From: Pasteurella testudinis DSM 23072
GTDB taxonomy: Bacteria; Pseudomonadota; Gammaproteobacteria; Enterobacterales; Pasteurellaceae
Length of the DNA: 64,000 bases
Direction of reading: 5' to 3'
NCBI RefSeq assembly: GCF_900176075.1
Contig: NZ_FWWV01000013.1
Location: 1-64,000, forward strand
Below the pieces are notes generated by a model. That model was not told the DNA's origin, did not search any database, and saw only the letters and a program-made list of their open reading frames with translations. The translations under genes and the position numbers were made by a program. Positions 1 to 8,653 of this stretch are shown here, piece by piece (the first letter of the stretch is position 1; every line of letters begins with the position of its first letter).

Positions 1-157
1 ATTATGAATTTACTATCAGCACTCATTAAGACTTTAGTTTTTAAATCTTTTTTAATTACCAATGCCTTGCACAAGTGCCCACACAGATTGTCTGATATAT
101 TGTTAAAGAACAGTCACAACCGCCAACCTCTTAAACAGAACGCTGCGTCGTTGTGAG
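1..157 (-). other. rRNA operon leader (16S precursor, 5' part)
   Basis: On the minus strand this is the transcribed leader of an rRNA operon. It starts a few bases after the -10 box at 164-169 and contains an rrn-type boxA at 101-112, followed by the ATATATCAGACAATCTGTGTG stretch that commonly follows boxA in gamma-proteobacterial 16S leaders. The mature 16S gene itself lies beyond the left edge; its usual 5' end (AGAGTTTGATC) is not found in the window. Promoter and boxA are read directly; that 16S follows is inferred from the leader layout. Confidence 0.85.
101..112 (-). promoter_or_regulatory. boxA antitermination signal of rrn leader
   Basis: Minus-strand TGTTCTTTAACA differs by one base from the enteric rrn boxA consensus TGCTCTTTAACA. 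In rRNA operons boxA RNA recruits the NusB-NusE (S10) complex, so the long untranslated transcript escapes Rho. Its place about 45 bases after the predicted start of transcription is typical. A second, perfect copy is found in the CRISPR leader at 30425-30436. Confidence 0.85.
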
Positions 158-163
158 GTGCGC

Positions 164-215
164 ATTATAGACATTCGGCAAATCTTTGCAACCCCTTTTT
201 CGACCTTTTTTCTAA
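164..215 (-). promoter_or_regulatory. rrn P1-type promoter with UP-like A-tracts
   Basis: On the minus strand TTGCAA (186-191) and TATAAT (164-169) are 16 bases apart, with a GCGC-type discriminator after the -10. Upstream (192-215) are A-runs resembling an UP element. This is the layout of a strong, growth-rate-regulated rRNA promoter. The remaining stretch up to tdk (216-464) is AT-rich; I see no gene in it, and it must hold the tdk promoter. Confidence 0.85.
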
Positions 216-464
216 TCTTTTTCTCAACCGCTGTTTTTTTATACCGAAACACCGTGAAAATCACTTTCCAGCTCATCTTTTAAACTAAAGCCGCTTGATT
301 TTTTATCTTGTTATTTATCGCTTGCTTTTATTTGCGAACTTCTTTGGTTATGGTAGCATTCTGCCAGAACTCTTTATTTTAAATAGCTTATACAAATCAG
401 TCGATTAAGATTGCCAGGCTGGATTGGCAACTAAGCTAATTTTAACTACTGATGACAAAACAAT

Positions 465-1043
465 ATGGCAAAACTTTATTTTTATTATTCTTCGATGAAC
501 GCAGGCAAGTCGACGACCTTACTGCAATCCTCATACAACTATCAAGAACGGCAGATGAATACGCTGGTTTATACCGCAGCAATCGATAATCGCTTCGGTA
601 CCGCAAAAGTGACTTCTCGAATCGGTATCAGCCAAGATGCCTTAGTTTTCACAACGGAAACAGATTTATACCAACAAATCAAACACCAGATTAATCAGAA
701 ACCTTTACACTGTATTTTGGTAGATGAAGCGCAATTTTTAAGTAAAGCGCAAGTTTATCAATTAAGCGATGTTGTGGATAAACTTCATATTCCGGTGCTA
801 TGCTACGGCTTGCGCACCGATTTCCAGGGGGAATTATTTGAAGGCAGCCGCTATCTGTTGGCATGGGCGGATCAGTTGGAAGAACTGAAAACCATCTGTT
901 ATTGCGGACGCAAAGCCAATTTCGTGTTGCGCTTGAATGCAAACGGTGAGGTCGTGCAAGCCGGTGAACAAATCCAAATCGGTGGCAACGACAGCTATCT
1001 TTCCGTCTGTCGCCGCCATTATAAAGAGCGGTTGGGGAAATAA
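465..1043 (+). CDS. tdk: Thymidine kinase (type II)
   Basis: Phosphorylates thymidine to dTMP with ATP in the cytosol (pyrimidine salvage). The 192-residue product has an N-terminal P-loop (SSMNAGKST, residues about 9-17), a Walker B/DEAQ motif (VDEAQFL, about 86-92), and a C-terminal zinc-binding set made of a CYC pair and a CRRHY motif. These define the bacterial type II (Tdk) family, of similar length. The start is the first ATG of the frame; no strong Shine-Dalgarno is seen before it. It is transcribed away from the rrn operon and converges on pfkA, with a shared hairpin terminator between them. Confidence 0.96.
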   Translation: MAKLYFYYSSMNAGKSTTLLQSSYNYQERQMNTLVYTAAIDNRFGTAKVTSRIGISQDALVFTTETDLYQQIKHQINQKPLHCILVDEAQFLSKAQVYQLSDVVDKLHIPVLCYGLRTDFQGELFEGSRYLLAWADQLEELKTICYCGRKANFVLRLNANGEVVQAGEQIQIGGNDSYLSVCRRHYKERLGK

Positions 1044-1047
1044 ATAA

Positions 1048-1083
1048 TAAAAAACCCATCGCATAATATGTGATGGGTTTCGT
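1048..1083. terminator. Bidirectional terminator between tdk and pfkA
   Basis: AAACCCATC (1052-1060) pairs with GATGGGTTT (1072-1080) around a short loop. The stem is flanked by an A-run on the left and T-runs on the right, so it can serve both convergent genes. Confidence 0.8.
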
Positions 1084-1099
1084 AGCATTCTGCAATGAA

Positions 1100-2065
1100 T
1101 TAATACAGTTTTCTTGAGGCTTCAAACCAATCTGCTTTAAACGGACGTTTCATATTGGTAATGGCATCAATAATGTCATGGTGTACCAGTTTTTCATTCT
1201 GGATGCCGATGCAACGCCCACCGATGCCTTCTTTCAATAGTTCAACGGCATAAACTCCCATGCGTGAAGCCAAAATACGATCGAAAGCGCAAGGTGCGCC
1301 ACCACGTTGAACATGTCCCAATACAGTAGCGCGGGTTTCCAGTTTCACTCGGGATTCGATTTCTTTCGCCAATTCATTTACATCGCAGATATATTCGGTA
1401 ATCGCAATAATGGCGTGACGTTTGCCTTTTTGGAAACCGTATTCGACTTTCTTGATCAAAGCCTCACGCTCAAACGGACGCTCCGGCACCACGATAAATT
1501 CACAACCGCCGGCAATCGCCGCGCCCAGCGTTAAATCACCGCAATGGCGCCCCATAATTTCGATAATCGAAACCCGTTGATGTGAGCTTGAGGTGTCACG
1601 CAGGCGGTCAATCGCTTCCAATGCGGTTTCAAGTGCGGTTTGATATCCGATGGTATAATCCGTACCCGCCACATCATTATCAATAGTACCCGGAATCCCG
1701 ATACATGGAAAACCATACTCTTCAGTGATCAATTTTGCCCCCATATAAGAGCCGTCACCGCCGATGACTACCAACGAATCAATACCGTGCGCTTTCAAGT
1801 TTTCAACCGCCTTAGCTCGAACCGCTGGATCTTTAAATTCCGGAAAACGGGCAGAACCTAAAAACGTGCCGCCGCGTCCAATAATATCAGAAACGGAAAA
1901 TCGCTCTAACTTTTTGATTTCATTATTATAAAGCCCTGAATACCCATTATATACACCGTAAACTTCTATACCTTCAAACAGTGCCGAACGCACCACGCCA
2001 CGAATGGCTGCATTCATACCCGGGGCATCGCCGCCGCTGGTTAAAATCGCAACTTTTTTTACCAT
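1100..2065 (-). CDS. pfkA: ATP-dependent 6-phosphofructokinase
   Basis: Converts fructose 6-phosphate to fructose 1,6-bisphosphate, the committed step of glycolysis. It is 321 residues long (the E. coli PfkA length). The GGDAPGMNA nucleotide-binding loop lies near residues 11-19, followed by the GGDGSY motif, the catalytic TIDND motif (about 126-130) and the MGRHCGD motif. AAGGGA lies about 10 bases before the ATG. The 166-base gap upstream, towards fieF, is AT-rich and must hold the promoter. With gapA, near the other end of the window, this is one of two glycolytic genes present. Confidence 0.97.
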   Translation of the reverse strand: MVKKVAILTSGGDAPGMNAAIRGVVRSALFEGIEVYGVYNGYSGLYNNEIKKLERFSVSDIIGRGGTFLGSARFPEFKDPAVRAKAVENLKAHGIDSLVVIGGDGSYMGAKLITEEYGFPCIGIPGTIDNDVAGTDYTIGYQTALETALEAIDRLRDTSSSHQRVSIIEIMGRHCGDLTLGAAIAGGCEFIVVPERPFEREALIKKVEYGFQKGKRHAIIAITEYICDVNELAKEIESRVKLETRATVLGHVQRGGAPCAFDRILASRMGVYAVELLKEGIGGRCIGIQNEKLVHHDIIDAITNMKRPFKADWFEASRKLY

Positions 2066-2231
2066 GTTGAATTTCCCTTCTATTTCTTTAAATGATTAAA
2101 ATAATTTTGTGTGTAGGGTACACGATCCCTTATTTACTCTCTATAGAAAAATGACGTTTTCTCAATTTTTTTATCTACTTTTAACATTTTGCCAATTTTA
2201 TGTTTCGATTTTATGACAAACACAAAACACT

Positions 2232-3131
2232 TTAGCGTTTTATTAATTTTTGCTCTTTTTGCACCACCGAAGTTGGCTCTTGATGAATAATAATATCCGA
2301 CATCGGAAACGCCATTAACAGCCGGTTTTCCAAATTATCGGTGATCTGGTGGGCTTTCCATAACGGCAGGCTATCGTCCAATTCCAAATGCAGCTGGATA
2401 AAACGAATCGCGCCGGAGCGACGGGTGCGCAGATCATGAATGCCGATAATATTTGCTTGGCTGGAAGCGATTTTCCAAATGAGATCAATTTCATCTGCTG
2501 GCAAAGTGCGGTCAAGCAACAGTTGCATCGCCTCAAACAGCATTTTGAGTGCATTCGCTAAAATATACAGCGCAATTAGCAAGGCAAAGATCCCGTCGGC
2601 ATAAATATAACCAAACGCACTCAGCCCCAGTGACAACAACACCGCCACGTTCATCAACAAGTCGGTTTCATAGTGCAATTTGTCGGCTCGGATTGCCGGA
2701 CTTTGGGTTTGGCGAATCACATAACTTTGATAACGAATCAAGACAAACGTCAGGATCAAGGCAATCACAGTGACCACAATCCCGACTGAAGCCGATTGTA
2801 ACGGCTGTGGATTCATAATCCGTTCAATGCCCTGCAATAGCAGTAAAATCGCCGAACCGGAAATAAACGCACCTTGAATCAAGGTGGCTAAAGACTCTGC
2901 TTTTCCATGACCGAAGGAGTGGTTATCATCGGCAGGCATCAGCGAAAAACGCAGAATAATCATGCTGGTAAACGAGGCAAGCAGATCCAATAACGAATCA
3001 ATGATCGATGCCAACATACTGACCGATCCGGTTTGCCACCATGCCACGCCTTTGATAAGAATCAGACCAAGTGCGGTCAACACTGCCAAAATTGAAGCGC
3101 GACGCACTAAGCGTCCATATTTTTCATACAT
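2232..3131 (-). CDS. fieF: Cation-efflux pump, CDF family (FieF-like)
   Basis: Inner-membrane proton-coupled exporter of divalent metals (Fe2+, Zn2+). The 299-residue product shows the CDF fold. Metal-site residues fall at the E. coli FieF positions: D45 and D49 (IIDSLLD) in TM2, and a matching HxxxD (HYETD) in TM5. A cytosolic C-terminal domain starts around residue 210. It follows the lipoprotein gene on the same strand after 17 bases and precedes pfkA. The exact metal preference cannot be read from sequence. Confidence 0.93.
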   Translation of the reverse strand: MYEKYGRLVRRASILAVLTALGLILIKGVAWWQTGSVSMLASIIDSLLDLLASFTSMIILRFSLMPADDNHSFGHGKAESLATLIQGAFISGSAILLLLQGIERIMNPQPLQSASVGIVVTVIALILTFVLIRYQSYVIRQTQSPAIRADKLHYETDLLMNVAVLLSLGLSAFGYIYADGIFALLIALYILANALKMLFEAMQLLLDRTLPADEIDLIWKIASSQANIIGIHDLRTRRSGAIRFIQLHLELDDSLPLWKAHQITDNLENRLLMAFPMSDIIIHQEPTSVVQKEQKLIKR

Positions 3132-3148
3132 AATCGGTCACTGCACGT

Positions 3149-3712
3149 TTAATCACACTGCCATATCCACGGCTGTTGTTGCAATTGTTGTAGGATTTTA
3201 TGCGCCTTCGGATAAACCCGCTGTTGTAAAAAAGCGTTTTCTTTCGCTTTCGCCTGTTTTTCCCCATTCACGCCATAGCTGTATTGAAACTCCAGAAAGC
3301 CGCAATCAGCCATATTCCGCCCTTTCGCCACTTCGACGCCCCAATAAGCAAAGCGCTCGCTCGGGCGGTAAACCAGTTGTGAATAGAGGGTATCATCCGT
3401 AATCGTCATTTCGGCTAAGGTATTATCGCTCTGTTGATAACTTTTTTGGCGGAGTTCCAGCCGCTGTTGCAGGCTTAAGCCATACTGGTTGCGATCAAAA
3501 AACAGGACCACTTTCTCCCTTGAACTGCCATCGCCGTTCGGGTTATAGACATAACGCACCATTTCCACCAAATCCAGCATTTTGCCACGCTGAAAGGTTT
3601 TGCCGTTAAACGTCACTTTTTCACTGGCGCGAAAGGTTTTGCTCGGTTCCGTTGCCGAGCAAGCGGTCATCAGTAAGGCGAAAACAAGCAGCAAATACGA
3701 TTTGAAGTGCAT
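3149..3712 (-). CDS. Uncharacterised lipoprotein
   Basis: The 187-residue product begins with a short basic n-region, a hydrophobic core and the lipobox LMTAC (Cys18), so it should be lipidated and membrane-anchored facing the periplasm. The mature part has two late Cys residues (in MADCGFLEF and the C-terminal WIWQCD) that may form a disulfide, and a Gln-rich segment near the C-terminus. I do not recognise a family. It sits 3 bases after yaaA and 17 before fieF on the same strand, so the three may be co-transcribed, but no functional link is obvious. Confidence 0.8.
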   Translation of the reverse strand: MHFKSYLLLVFALLMTACSATEPSKTFRASEKVTFNGKTFQRGKMLDLVEMVRYVYNPNGDGSSREKVVLFFDRNQYGLSLQQRLELRQKSYQQSDNTLAEMTITDDTLYSQLVYRPSERFAYWGVEVAKGRNMADCGFLEFQYSYGVNGEKQAKAKENAFLQQRVYPKAHKILQQLQQQPWIWQCD

Positions 3713-3715
3713 AGT

Positions 3716-4492
3716 TTAATCCTGCGAATCGCGTTTGAACACCAGTTCATCGCTACCGGAGGCATTGGAGTCAAACCAGTAACCGGCCGAATTAAATTGT
3801 TTTAAACCGTCCACACTGCTGATTCGATTTTGAATCAAATAACGGCACATCAAACCGCGCGCTTTTTTGGCATAAAAACTAATCACTTTATAAGTGCCGT
3901 TTTTATAGTCGAGGAAAATCGGTTTAACAATGCATGCCTTTAGTAAACGCGGTTTAACCGCTTTGTAATATTCATCGGACGCCAAATTAAGCAGAACGGC
4001 ATCTTGTTGCTCGTCAAGTGCGGTTTGTAACTGTTCGGTAATCACATCGCCCCAAAACTCATACAGGTTTTTACCGCCTGGATTGGCCAGTTTCGTGCCC
4101 ATTTCCAAGCGGTACGGCTGCATGAGATCCAACGGCTTTAATAAACCGTAAAGCCCTGATAACACTCGCAAATGCTGTTGCGCATATAAAATATCATCAT
4201 GACTCAAGCTCTCCGCCGCCAGTCCGGTGTAAACATCGCCTTTAAACGCGTAAATCGCCGCTTTAGCGTTTTCCAAGGTATGTTCCGTTTGCCACTCGGC
4301 AAAACGTGCCGCGTTCAGGCCGGCCAATTTGTCGCTGATGTGCATTAAAGAACCGATTTGTGCCGGCGTCAGGTCACGGCATACCTCGATCAATTGTTGG
4401 CTGTATCGGGTTAGTGCCGGCCGAGTGAAATTAAATTGCGGAATTTCAGACTGAAAATCCAGCGTTTTCGCTGGAGAGATAATCGCTAACAT
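3716..4492 (-). CDS. yaaA: Peroxide-stress protein YaaA (DUF328)
   Basis: The family lowers free iron during hydrogen peroxide stress, limiting Fenton damage; some members bind DNA. I chose the internal ATG at 4492, which gives [11 protein letters not shown] and 258 residues, the E. coli YaaA length. An upstream ATG at 4543 would add 17 non-conserved residues. Conserved blocks are [52 protein letters not shown], and [15 protein letters not shown] near the C-terminus. Confidence 0.95.
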   Translation of the reverse strand: MLAIISPAKTLDFQSEIPQFNFTRPALTRYSQQLIEVCRDLTPAQIGSLMHISDKLAGLNAARFAEWQTEHTLENAKAAIYAFKGDVYTGLAAESLSHDDILYAQQHLRVLSGLYGLLKPLDLMQPYRLEMGTKLANPGGKNLYEFWGDVITEQLQTALDEQQDAVLLNLASDEYYKAVKPRLLKACIVKPIFLDYKNGTYKVISFYAKKARGLMCRYLIQNRISSVDGLKQFNSAGYWFDSNASGSDELVFKRDSQD

Positions 4493-4588
4493 AGGGTTTC
4501 CATAGATGAAGTAAAACCAAAGCGTGATTATAACAAAACTCACGCCAATTCTCTAATTCCAAATGCTAAACCGCACTTTTGCCTGCCG

Positions 4589-5263
4589 TTATTCAACACT
4601 CGGCGGTAGCCGCCAATCTATCGGCGGTTGCCCGTGCTGCTGCAAATAATCGTTGGTTTTAGAAAAATGCCGGCAACCGAAAAAGCCGCGATAAGCCGAT
4701 AACGGCGACGGGTGCGGCGCGGTTAAAACCAGATGGCGTTGCCGATCAATAAACTGCCCTTTACGCTGCGCATGACTGCCCCACAATAAAAACACCAGCT
4801 TGTCACGGGCTTGGTTTAACTGCTCAATCACTTTATCGGTAAAGGTTTCCCAACCGAAATTGGCGTGCGAATGGGCTTGCCCGCGCTCAACGGTCAATAC
4901 CGTATTCAACAATAATACGCCCTGCTGCGCCCAGCTTGCCAAATAGCCGTGTTGAGGAATGTCAAAACCGCTAATGTCCGTTGCCAGCTCTTTATACATA
5001 TTTAGCAACGAAGGCGGCGGTGCGATCCCCGGCTTCACCGAAAAGGCCAAACCGTGCGCCTGATTCGGACCGTGGTACGGATCTTGTCCTAAAATCACCA
5101 CTTTCACTTGCTCAAACTCCGTCAAGCGAAAAGCGGTGAACACTTCATCATGCGGCGGATATACCCTTTTACCGCTCTTTTTAGCTTGTTCTACCTGTTT
5201 TAAAATATTCAAAAAGTAAGGCTGCCGCTTCTCTTGCCCGATGGCGTCGCTCCATGTCTTCAT
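4589..5263 (-). CDS. ung: Uracil-DNA glycosylase (family 1)
   Basis: Removes uracil from DNA as the first step of base-excision repair. The start at 5263 gives MKTWSDAIG, has AGGAAA ten bases upstream, and yields 224 residues, near the usual length; an ATG at 5305 is less likely. It carries the catalytic water-activating motif GQDPYHG (Asp61) and the DNA-intercalation loop [13 protein letters not shown]. It is divergent from grcA across a regulatory gap of about 300 bases. Confidence 0.96.
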   Translation of the reverse strand: MKTWSDAIGQEKRQPYFLNILKQVEQAKKSGKRVYPPHDEVFTAFRLTEFEQVKVVILGQDPYHGPNQAHGLAFSVKPGIAPPPSLLNMYKELATDISGFDIPQHGYLASWAQQGVLLLNTVLTVERGQAHSHANFGWETFTDKVIEQLNQARDKLVFLLWGSHAQRKGQFIDRQRHLVLTAPHPSPLSAYRGFFGCRHFSKTNDYLQQHGQPPIDWRLPPSVE

Positions 5264-5308
5264 TTTTATTTTTCCTGCAGTGGCTTTTTTACGAATTATA
5301 GGCAAAGG

Positions 5309-5383
5309 GCGACAAAAATCCTAGCAAGGATTTTTTATTCTCGTCCAATATTGTTGTTTAAATGTAACAAATAAATAGCGATA
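5309..5383 (-). ncRNA. Candidate small RNA or ung leader ending in a terminator-like hairpin
   Basis: In the 302-base gap between divergent ung and grcA, a perfect 9-bp hairpin (5314-5322 with 5327-5335, loop AGCA) has a T-run on both strands. No gene ends here. On the minus strand a 4/6 -10 match (GTTAAT, about 5390-5395) lies at class II distance from the FNR-like site at 5418-5431, so an FNR-activated transcript of about 75 nt ending at the hairpin is possible. The hairpin is seen; the RNA is inference only. Confidence 0.25.
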
Positions 5384-5417
5384 ACGTTAATTAACCATCA
5401 TTAATCGCAGTAATTTA

Positions 5418-5431
5418 TTGACCCAAATCAA
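5418..5431. promoter_or_regulatory. FNR-type operator upstream of grcA
   Basis: TTGACCCAAATCAA matches the FNR consensus TTGATNNNNATCAA in nine of ten positions. It is centred about 100 bases before the predicted grcA start point. E. coli yfiD (grcA) is known to have two FNR sites, near -40 and -93. A second, weaker half-site (TGGGTCAA, 5467-5474) is an inverted copy of the first eight bases of this one. Confidence 0.6.
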
Positions 5432-5490
5432 ATAAGACAATTTGCCAAAAAAATAATCACTGGTTATGGGTCAATTCAACTTAAATTTAT

Positions 5491-5518
5491 TTGATAATTT
5501 CAACCGATTTGATAAAAT
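5491..5518 (+). promoter_or_regulatory. Predicted grcA promoter
   Basis: TTGATA (5491-5496) and TAAAAT (5513-5518) are separated by 16 bases and would start transcription about 40 bases before the grcA ATG. The ribosome-binding site is GGAG at 5555-5558. A later TATAAT at 5546-5551 is too close to the start codon to act as the -10. Confidence 0.55.
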
Positions 5519-5565
5519 TCTGAGCAATTAATTTAATCCACCCACTATAATATTGGAGTTCTATC

Positions 5566-5949
5566 ATGATTAAAGGTATTCAAATTACTCAAGCCGCTAA
5601 CGATGCGTTATTAAATTCTTTCTGGTTATTGGACAGCGACAAAGGCGAAGCCCGCTGCTTATGTGCCAAAGGCGATTTCGCCGAAGACCAAGTTGTTGCA
5701 ATCAACGAATTGGGACAGATTGAATATCGCGAACTGCCGGTTGACGTTGCACCGACCGTAAAAGTGGAAGGTGGCCAACACCTGAACGTGAACGTATTAC
5801 GTCGTGAAACATTGGAAGATGCGGTTAACAACCCTGAAAAATACCCACAGTTGACCATTCGTGTTTCCGGTTATGCCGTACGTTTCAACTCATTAACCCC
5901 TGAACAACAACGCGACGTTATCGCCCGTACTTTCACTGAAAGTCTGTAA
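5566..5949 (+). CDS. grcA: Autonomous glycyl radical cofactor (YfiD)
   Basis: Small glycyl-radical protein that replaces the damaged C-terminal domain of pyruvate formate-lyase after oxygen exposure, restoring fermentation. It is 127 residues like E. coli GrcA, and the radical glycine is Gly102 in RVSGYAVRF. An N-terminal stretch of about 60 residues precedes the PFL-like domain. It is a single-gene unit with its own promoter, an FNR-type operator and a strong terminator, consistent with anaerobic induction. Confidence 0.97.
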   Translation: MIKGIQITQAANDALLNSFWLLDSDKGEARCLCAKGDFAEDQVVAINELGQIEYRELPVDVAPTVKVEGGQHLNVNVLRRETLEDAVNNPEKYPQLTIRVSGYAVRFNSLTPEQQRDVIARTFTESL

Positions 5950-6003
5950 TCATTCGCGGAATCCGCTGGTTATAACGCCTAACCGCACTTTTACGTTTTA
6001 CTG

Positions 6004-6042
6004 CAAGCCGCCGTTAATCTGGTTAACGGCGGCTTGTTATTT
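6004..6042 (+). terminator. Rho-independent terminator of grcA
   Basis: A perfect 14-bp stem (6004-6017 with 6023-6036) with loop TCTGG is followed by a T-rich tail. One uptake signal (ACCGCACTT) lies just before it. Confidence 0.85.
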
Positions 6043-6203
6043 ATCCGTTTTCCCGATGAATGATTATCTGCTTTCCCTCCTTCTTGAGACGGAAACCGAG
6101 AAATCATGAGCCGATAAAGATAAAAATAAATTTCCGCATCTTGTATAAATGCCAAAATAGCCGATAATGAGCCATTATTTTTCTATGGAGTATTATTTTT
6201 TAT

Positions 6204-7178
6204 ATGGCTAATCCCTCTTTACCCGATATCGGCAGCCCGATGTTTTACGGAATATTTTCTGTTGTCGTTGTGATTATGCTGGCGATTGATCTGTTAAGCC
6301 TGAAAAAGAGCGGTGCGCATAAAGTCAGTGTCAAAGAAGCGATGTGGTGGAGCGTGGTCTGGGTCTCGGTTTCCTGCTTGTTTGCCCTATGGCTCTACTT
6401 CGAACTCGCTTCCAACCCCGCTTACGGCAGCAAACTCGCCGGCGAAAAAGTCATGGAGTTTCTGACCGGTTATGTATTGGAAAAATCGTTATCGGTCGAT
6501 AACCTGTTTGTTTTTCTGATGATTTTCAGTTATTTCAAAGTGCCGCCGCAGTATCAGCACAAAGTATTATTGTACGGCGTACTCGGTGCCATCATCATGC
6601 GTACCATTATGATCGCAATCGGCGCTATTTTGATTCGCGAATACGAATGGATTTTGTATATTTTCGGTATTTTCCTCGTTTACAGCGGTTTCAAAATCTT
6701 CACGGCAAAAGAGGGAGAAAACGGGGAAGATTTATCGAAAAACTGGCTATTAAACTGGCTTCGTCGCCATTTACGTCTCAGCAGCCAATTTGATGGCGAA
6801 AAATTTCTGACCGTCGAAAACGGTAAAAAACTGTTTACCCCGCTGGTGTTGGTGCTGATTATGGTGGAATTGAGTGACGTCGTATTTGCTGTAGACAGCA
6901 TTCCGGCTGTGTTTGCGGTCACCACCGATCCGTTTATTGTGCTGACCTCAAATATCTTCGCCATTCTCGGCTTACGAGCGATGTATTTTGTCTTAGCCGA
7001 CATTGCCGATCGTTTTGTCTATCTCAAATACGGCTTGGCGGTGATTTTGATTTTTATCGGCATCAAGATGCTGTTGGTGATGACTGGGATCCATATACCG
7101 ATTGCCTTATCCATGACAATGGTGTTTATCATTTTAATCGTCTCGGTTCTGGCTTCGTTAAGAAAGAAAGTGCTTTAA
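6204..7178 (+). CDS. alx: TerC/Alx family membrane protein, probable Mn2+ exporter
   Basis: Polytopic inner-membrane protein of 324 residues, close to E. coli Alx throughout: LTGYVLEKSLSVDNLFVFL, LLYGVLGAIIMRTIMI and MVELSDVVFAVDSIPAVFA are the conserved blocks. The acidic residues in the SVDN and ELSD...AVDS motifs are the presumed metal-handling sites. Alx and its MntP/TerC relatives export manganese in E. coli. A GGAG lies 13 bases before the ATG, somewhat far. I looked for the yybP-ykoY manganese riboswitch upstream (6040-6203) and could not see its conserved core. Confidence 0.88.
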   Translation: MANPSLPDIGSPMFYGIFSVVVVIMLAIDLLSLKKSGAHKVSVKEAMWWSVVWVSVSCLFALWLYFELASNPAYGSKLAGEKVMEFLTGYVLEKSLSVDNLFVFLMIFSYFKVPPQYQHKVLLYGVLGAIIMRTIMIAIGAILIREYEWILYIFGIFLVYSGFKIFTAKEGENGEDLSKNWLLNWLRRHLRLSSQFDGEKFLTVENGKKLFTPLVLVLIMVELSDVVFAVDSIPAVFAVTTDPFIVLTSNIFAILGLRAMYFVLADIADRFVYLKYGLAVILIFIGIKMLLVMTGIHIPIALSMTMVFIILIVSVLASLRKKVL

Positions 7179-7198
7179 CCGCTTAAACCGCCAAAAAT

Positions 7199-7246
7199 AA
7201 ACCGCACTTTTATGCTGAATTTTCGCTAATAAAAAGTGCGGTTTTT
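7199..7246. terminator. Inverted uptake-signal pair, bidirectional terminator
   Basis: AAACCGCACTTTT (7199-7211) and AAAAGTGCGGTTT (7232-7244) form a 13-bp stem with T-runs outside. It lies between convergent alx and the carboxynorspermidine synthase gene. Confidence 0.75.
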
Positions 7247-7272
7247 CTTACCTTAAAACAAGTTAAACGAGA

Positions 7273-8511
7273 TTAAAACACTAATTCCCGATCGCCGTTT
7301 TCATCTTTAACCCGATTCGGCAAACCGATTTGATTCAACAAATTGAGGAACGGTTTCGGATCCAGCTCCTCCACATTTACCATTTTTTCTACGTCCCACA
7401 CGCCTTGTGCCACCAAAATGGCGGCGGCGACCGGCGGCACACCTGCGGTGTAGGAAATACCTTGGCTGCCCACTTCTTCATAGGCTTCCTTATGATCCGC
7501 CACGTTGTAGATAAAGACTTCTTTTTCCTTACCGTCTTTCTTGCCTTTTGCAAGGGTGCCGATACAGGTTTTTCCGCTGTAATCCGGCGCCAATGAAGAG
7601 GGATCCGGCAACACCGCTTTCACCACTTTTAACGGAATCACTTCCAAGCCTTCGGCGGTGGTGACCGGCTGTTCGGATAACAAACCAAGATTCTTCAATA
7701 CGGTGAAGACATTAATATAGTGTTCGCCGAATCCCATCCAGAAACGGATATTCGGCACATTCAGATTTTGCGACAGGGAGTGAATTTCATCATGTCCCGT
7801 CATATAGGAGGTTTGCTGACCGACAACCGGCAGGTCGTCCGTCCGCTTAATTTCAAACATTTGATTGCTGGTCCATTGGCTGTTCTGCCAACTCCAGACT
7901 TGTCCGGTAAACTCACGGAAATTGATCTCCGGATCGAAATTGGTGGCAAAATAGCGACCATGACTACCGGCATTAATATCAATAATATCAAGGCTATCGG
8001 TTTGATCTAAATAGTCATTGACCGCAACGGCGGCATAGGCGTTAACCACCCCCGGATCAAATCCCACGCCTAAAATCGCGGTAATCTTATTCTTTGCGCA
8101 GATTTCACGGCGTTGCCATTCGTAATTATTGTACCACGGCGGCGTTTCACAGATTTTATGCGGTTCTTCGTGAATTGCCGTATCCAAATAAGCCGCACCG
8201 GTTTCGATACAGGCTTGCAGCACCGACATATTGAGAAATGCCGAGCCGACATTGATCACAATCTGCGCTTCGGTTTCTTTGATGATGGATTTGGTCGCTT
8301 CAATATTGAACGCATCGAGTTCAAAACAGGCAATTTCAGCGGGAATTTTAAAGGCGTTTTTTTCACGCACGCTGTTGGCAATATCTTGGCATTTGCTGAT
8401 GCCGCGTGAAGCAATGGCGATAGAACCTAAAATATCGTTGTGTTGGGCGCATTTATGTGCGACGACTTGAGCCACACCACCGGCACCAATAATTAAGATG
8501 TTTTTTTTCAT
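7273..8511 (-). CDS. Carboxynorspermidine/carboxyspermidine dehydrogenase (synthase)
   Basis: Saccharopine-dehydrogenase-like enzyme of 412 residues. It reductively condenses aspartate semialdehyde with a diamine (1,3-diaminopropane or putrescine) to give carboxynorspermidine or carboxyspermidine, using NADPH. The N-terminal Rossmann loop is IIGAGGVAQVVAHK (residues 6-19). The catalytic domain includes ILGVGFDPGVVNAY and a C-terminal YTAGVPPVAAAILVAQG stretch. AGGAGG lies just before the ATG. The gene is downstream of nspC on the same strand, completing a two-step pathway. Which diamine is used cannot be read. Confidence 0.92.
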   Translation of the reverse strand: MKKNILIIGAGGVAQVVAHKCAQHNDILGSIAIASRGISKCQDIANSVREKNAFKIPAEIACFELDAFNIEATKSIIKETEAQIVINVGSAFLNMSVLQACIETGAAYLDTAIHEEPHKICETPPWYNNYEWQRREICAKNKITAILGVGFDPGVVNAYAAVAVNDYLDQTDSLDIIDINAGSHGRYFATNFDPEINFREFTGQVWSWQNSQWTSNQMFEIKRTDDLPVVGQQTSYMTGHDEIHSLSQNLNVPNIRFWMGFGEHYINVFTVLKNLGLLSEQPVTTAEGLEVIPLKVVKAVLPDPSSLAPDYSGKTCIGTLAKGKKDGKEKEVFIYNVADHKEAYEEVGSQGISYTAGVPPVAAAILVAQGVWDVEKMVNVEELDPKPFLNLLNQIGLPNRVKDENGDRELVF

Positions 8512-8543
8512 GTTTGCATAATCCTCCTTAATGTCAGATTACA

Positions 8544-8570
8544 ACCGCACTTTTCATTTCAAAGTGCGGT
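8544..8570. repeat. Inverted uptake-signal pair between nspC and synthase
   Basis: ACCGCACTTT and AAAGTGCGGT face each other around a short loop. On the minus strand no long T-run follows, so any termination of nspC transcripts here is probably partial. A second small perfect hairpin (TCTTGCC/GGCAAGA, 8592-8610) lies just upstream on that strand. Confidence 0.6.
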
Positions 8571-8653
8571 CATAACCGGCATGACGTTTAATCTTGCCAA
8601 CTCGGCAAGACCTGATTGATTCGTTGAAACCACTTGCAATAACGCAGAAACGG

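Noticed and set aside
1-100. 16S rRNA gene at the left edge
   Set aside because: Only leader sequence is present; the mature 5' end is not reached within the window.
691-1125. Long minus-strand open frames overlapping tdk and other genes
   Set aside because: They are antisense shadows of well-supported genes, with no ribosome-binding sites or recognisable domains.
5546-5551. TATAAT as the grcA -10 box
   Set aside because: It would start transcription at about eight bases before the ATG, after the ribosome-binding site.
6040-6203. Manganese (yybP-ykoY) riboswitch before the Alx/TerC gene
   Set aside because: E. coli alx has one, but the conserved core and multibranch layout are not visible here.
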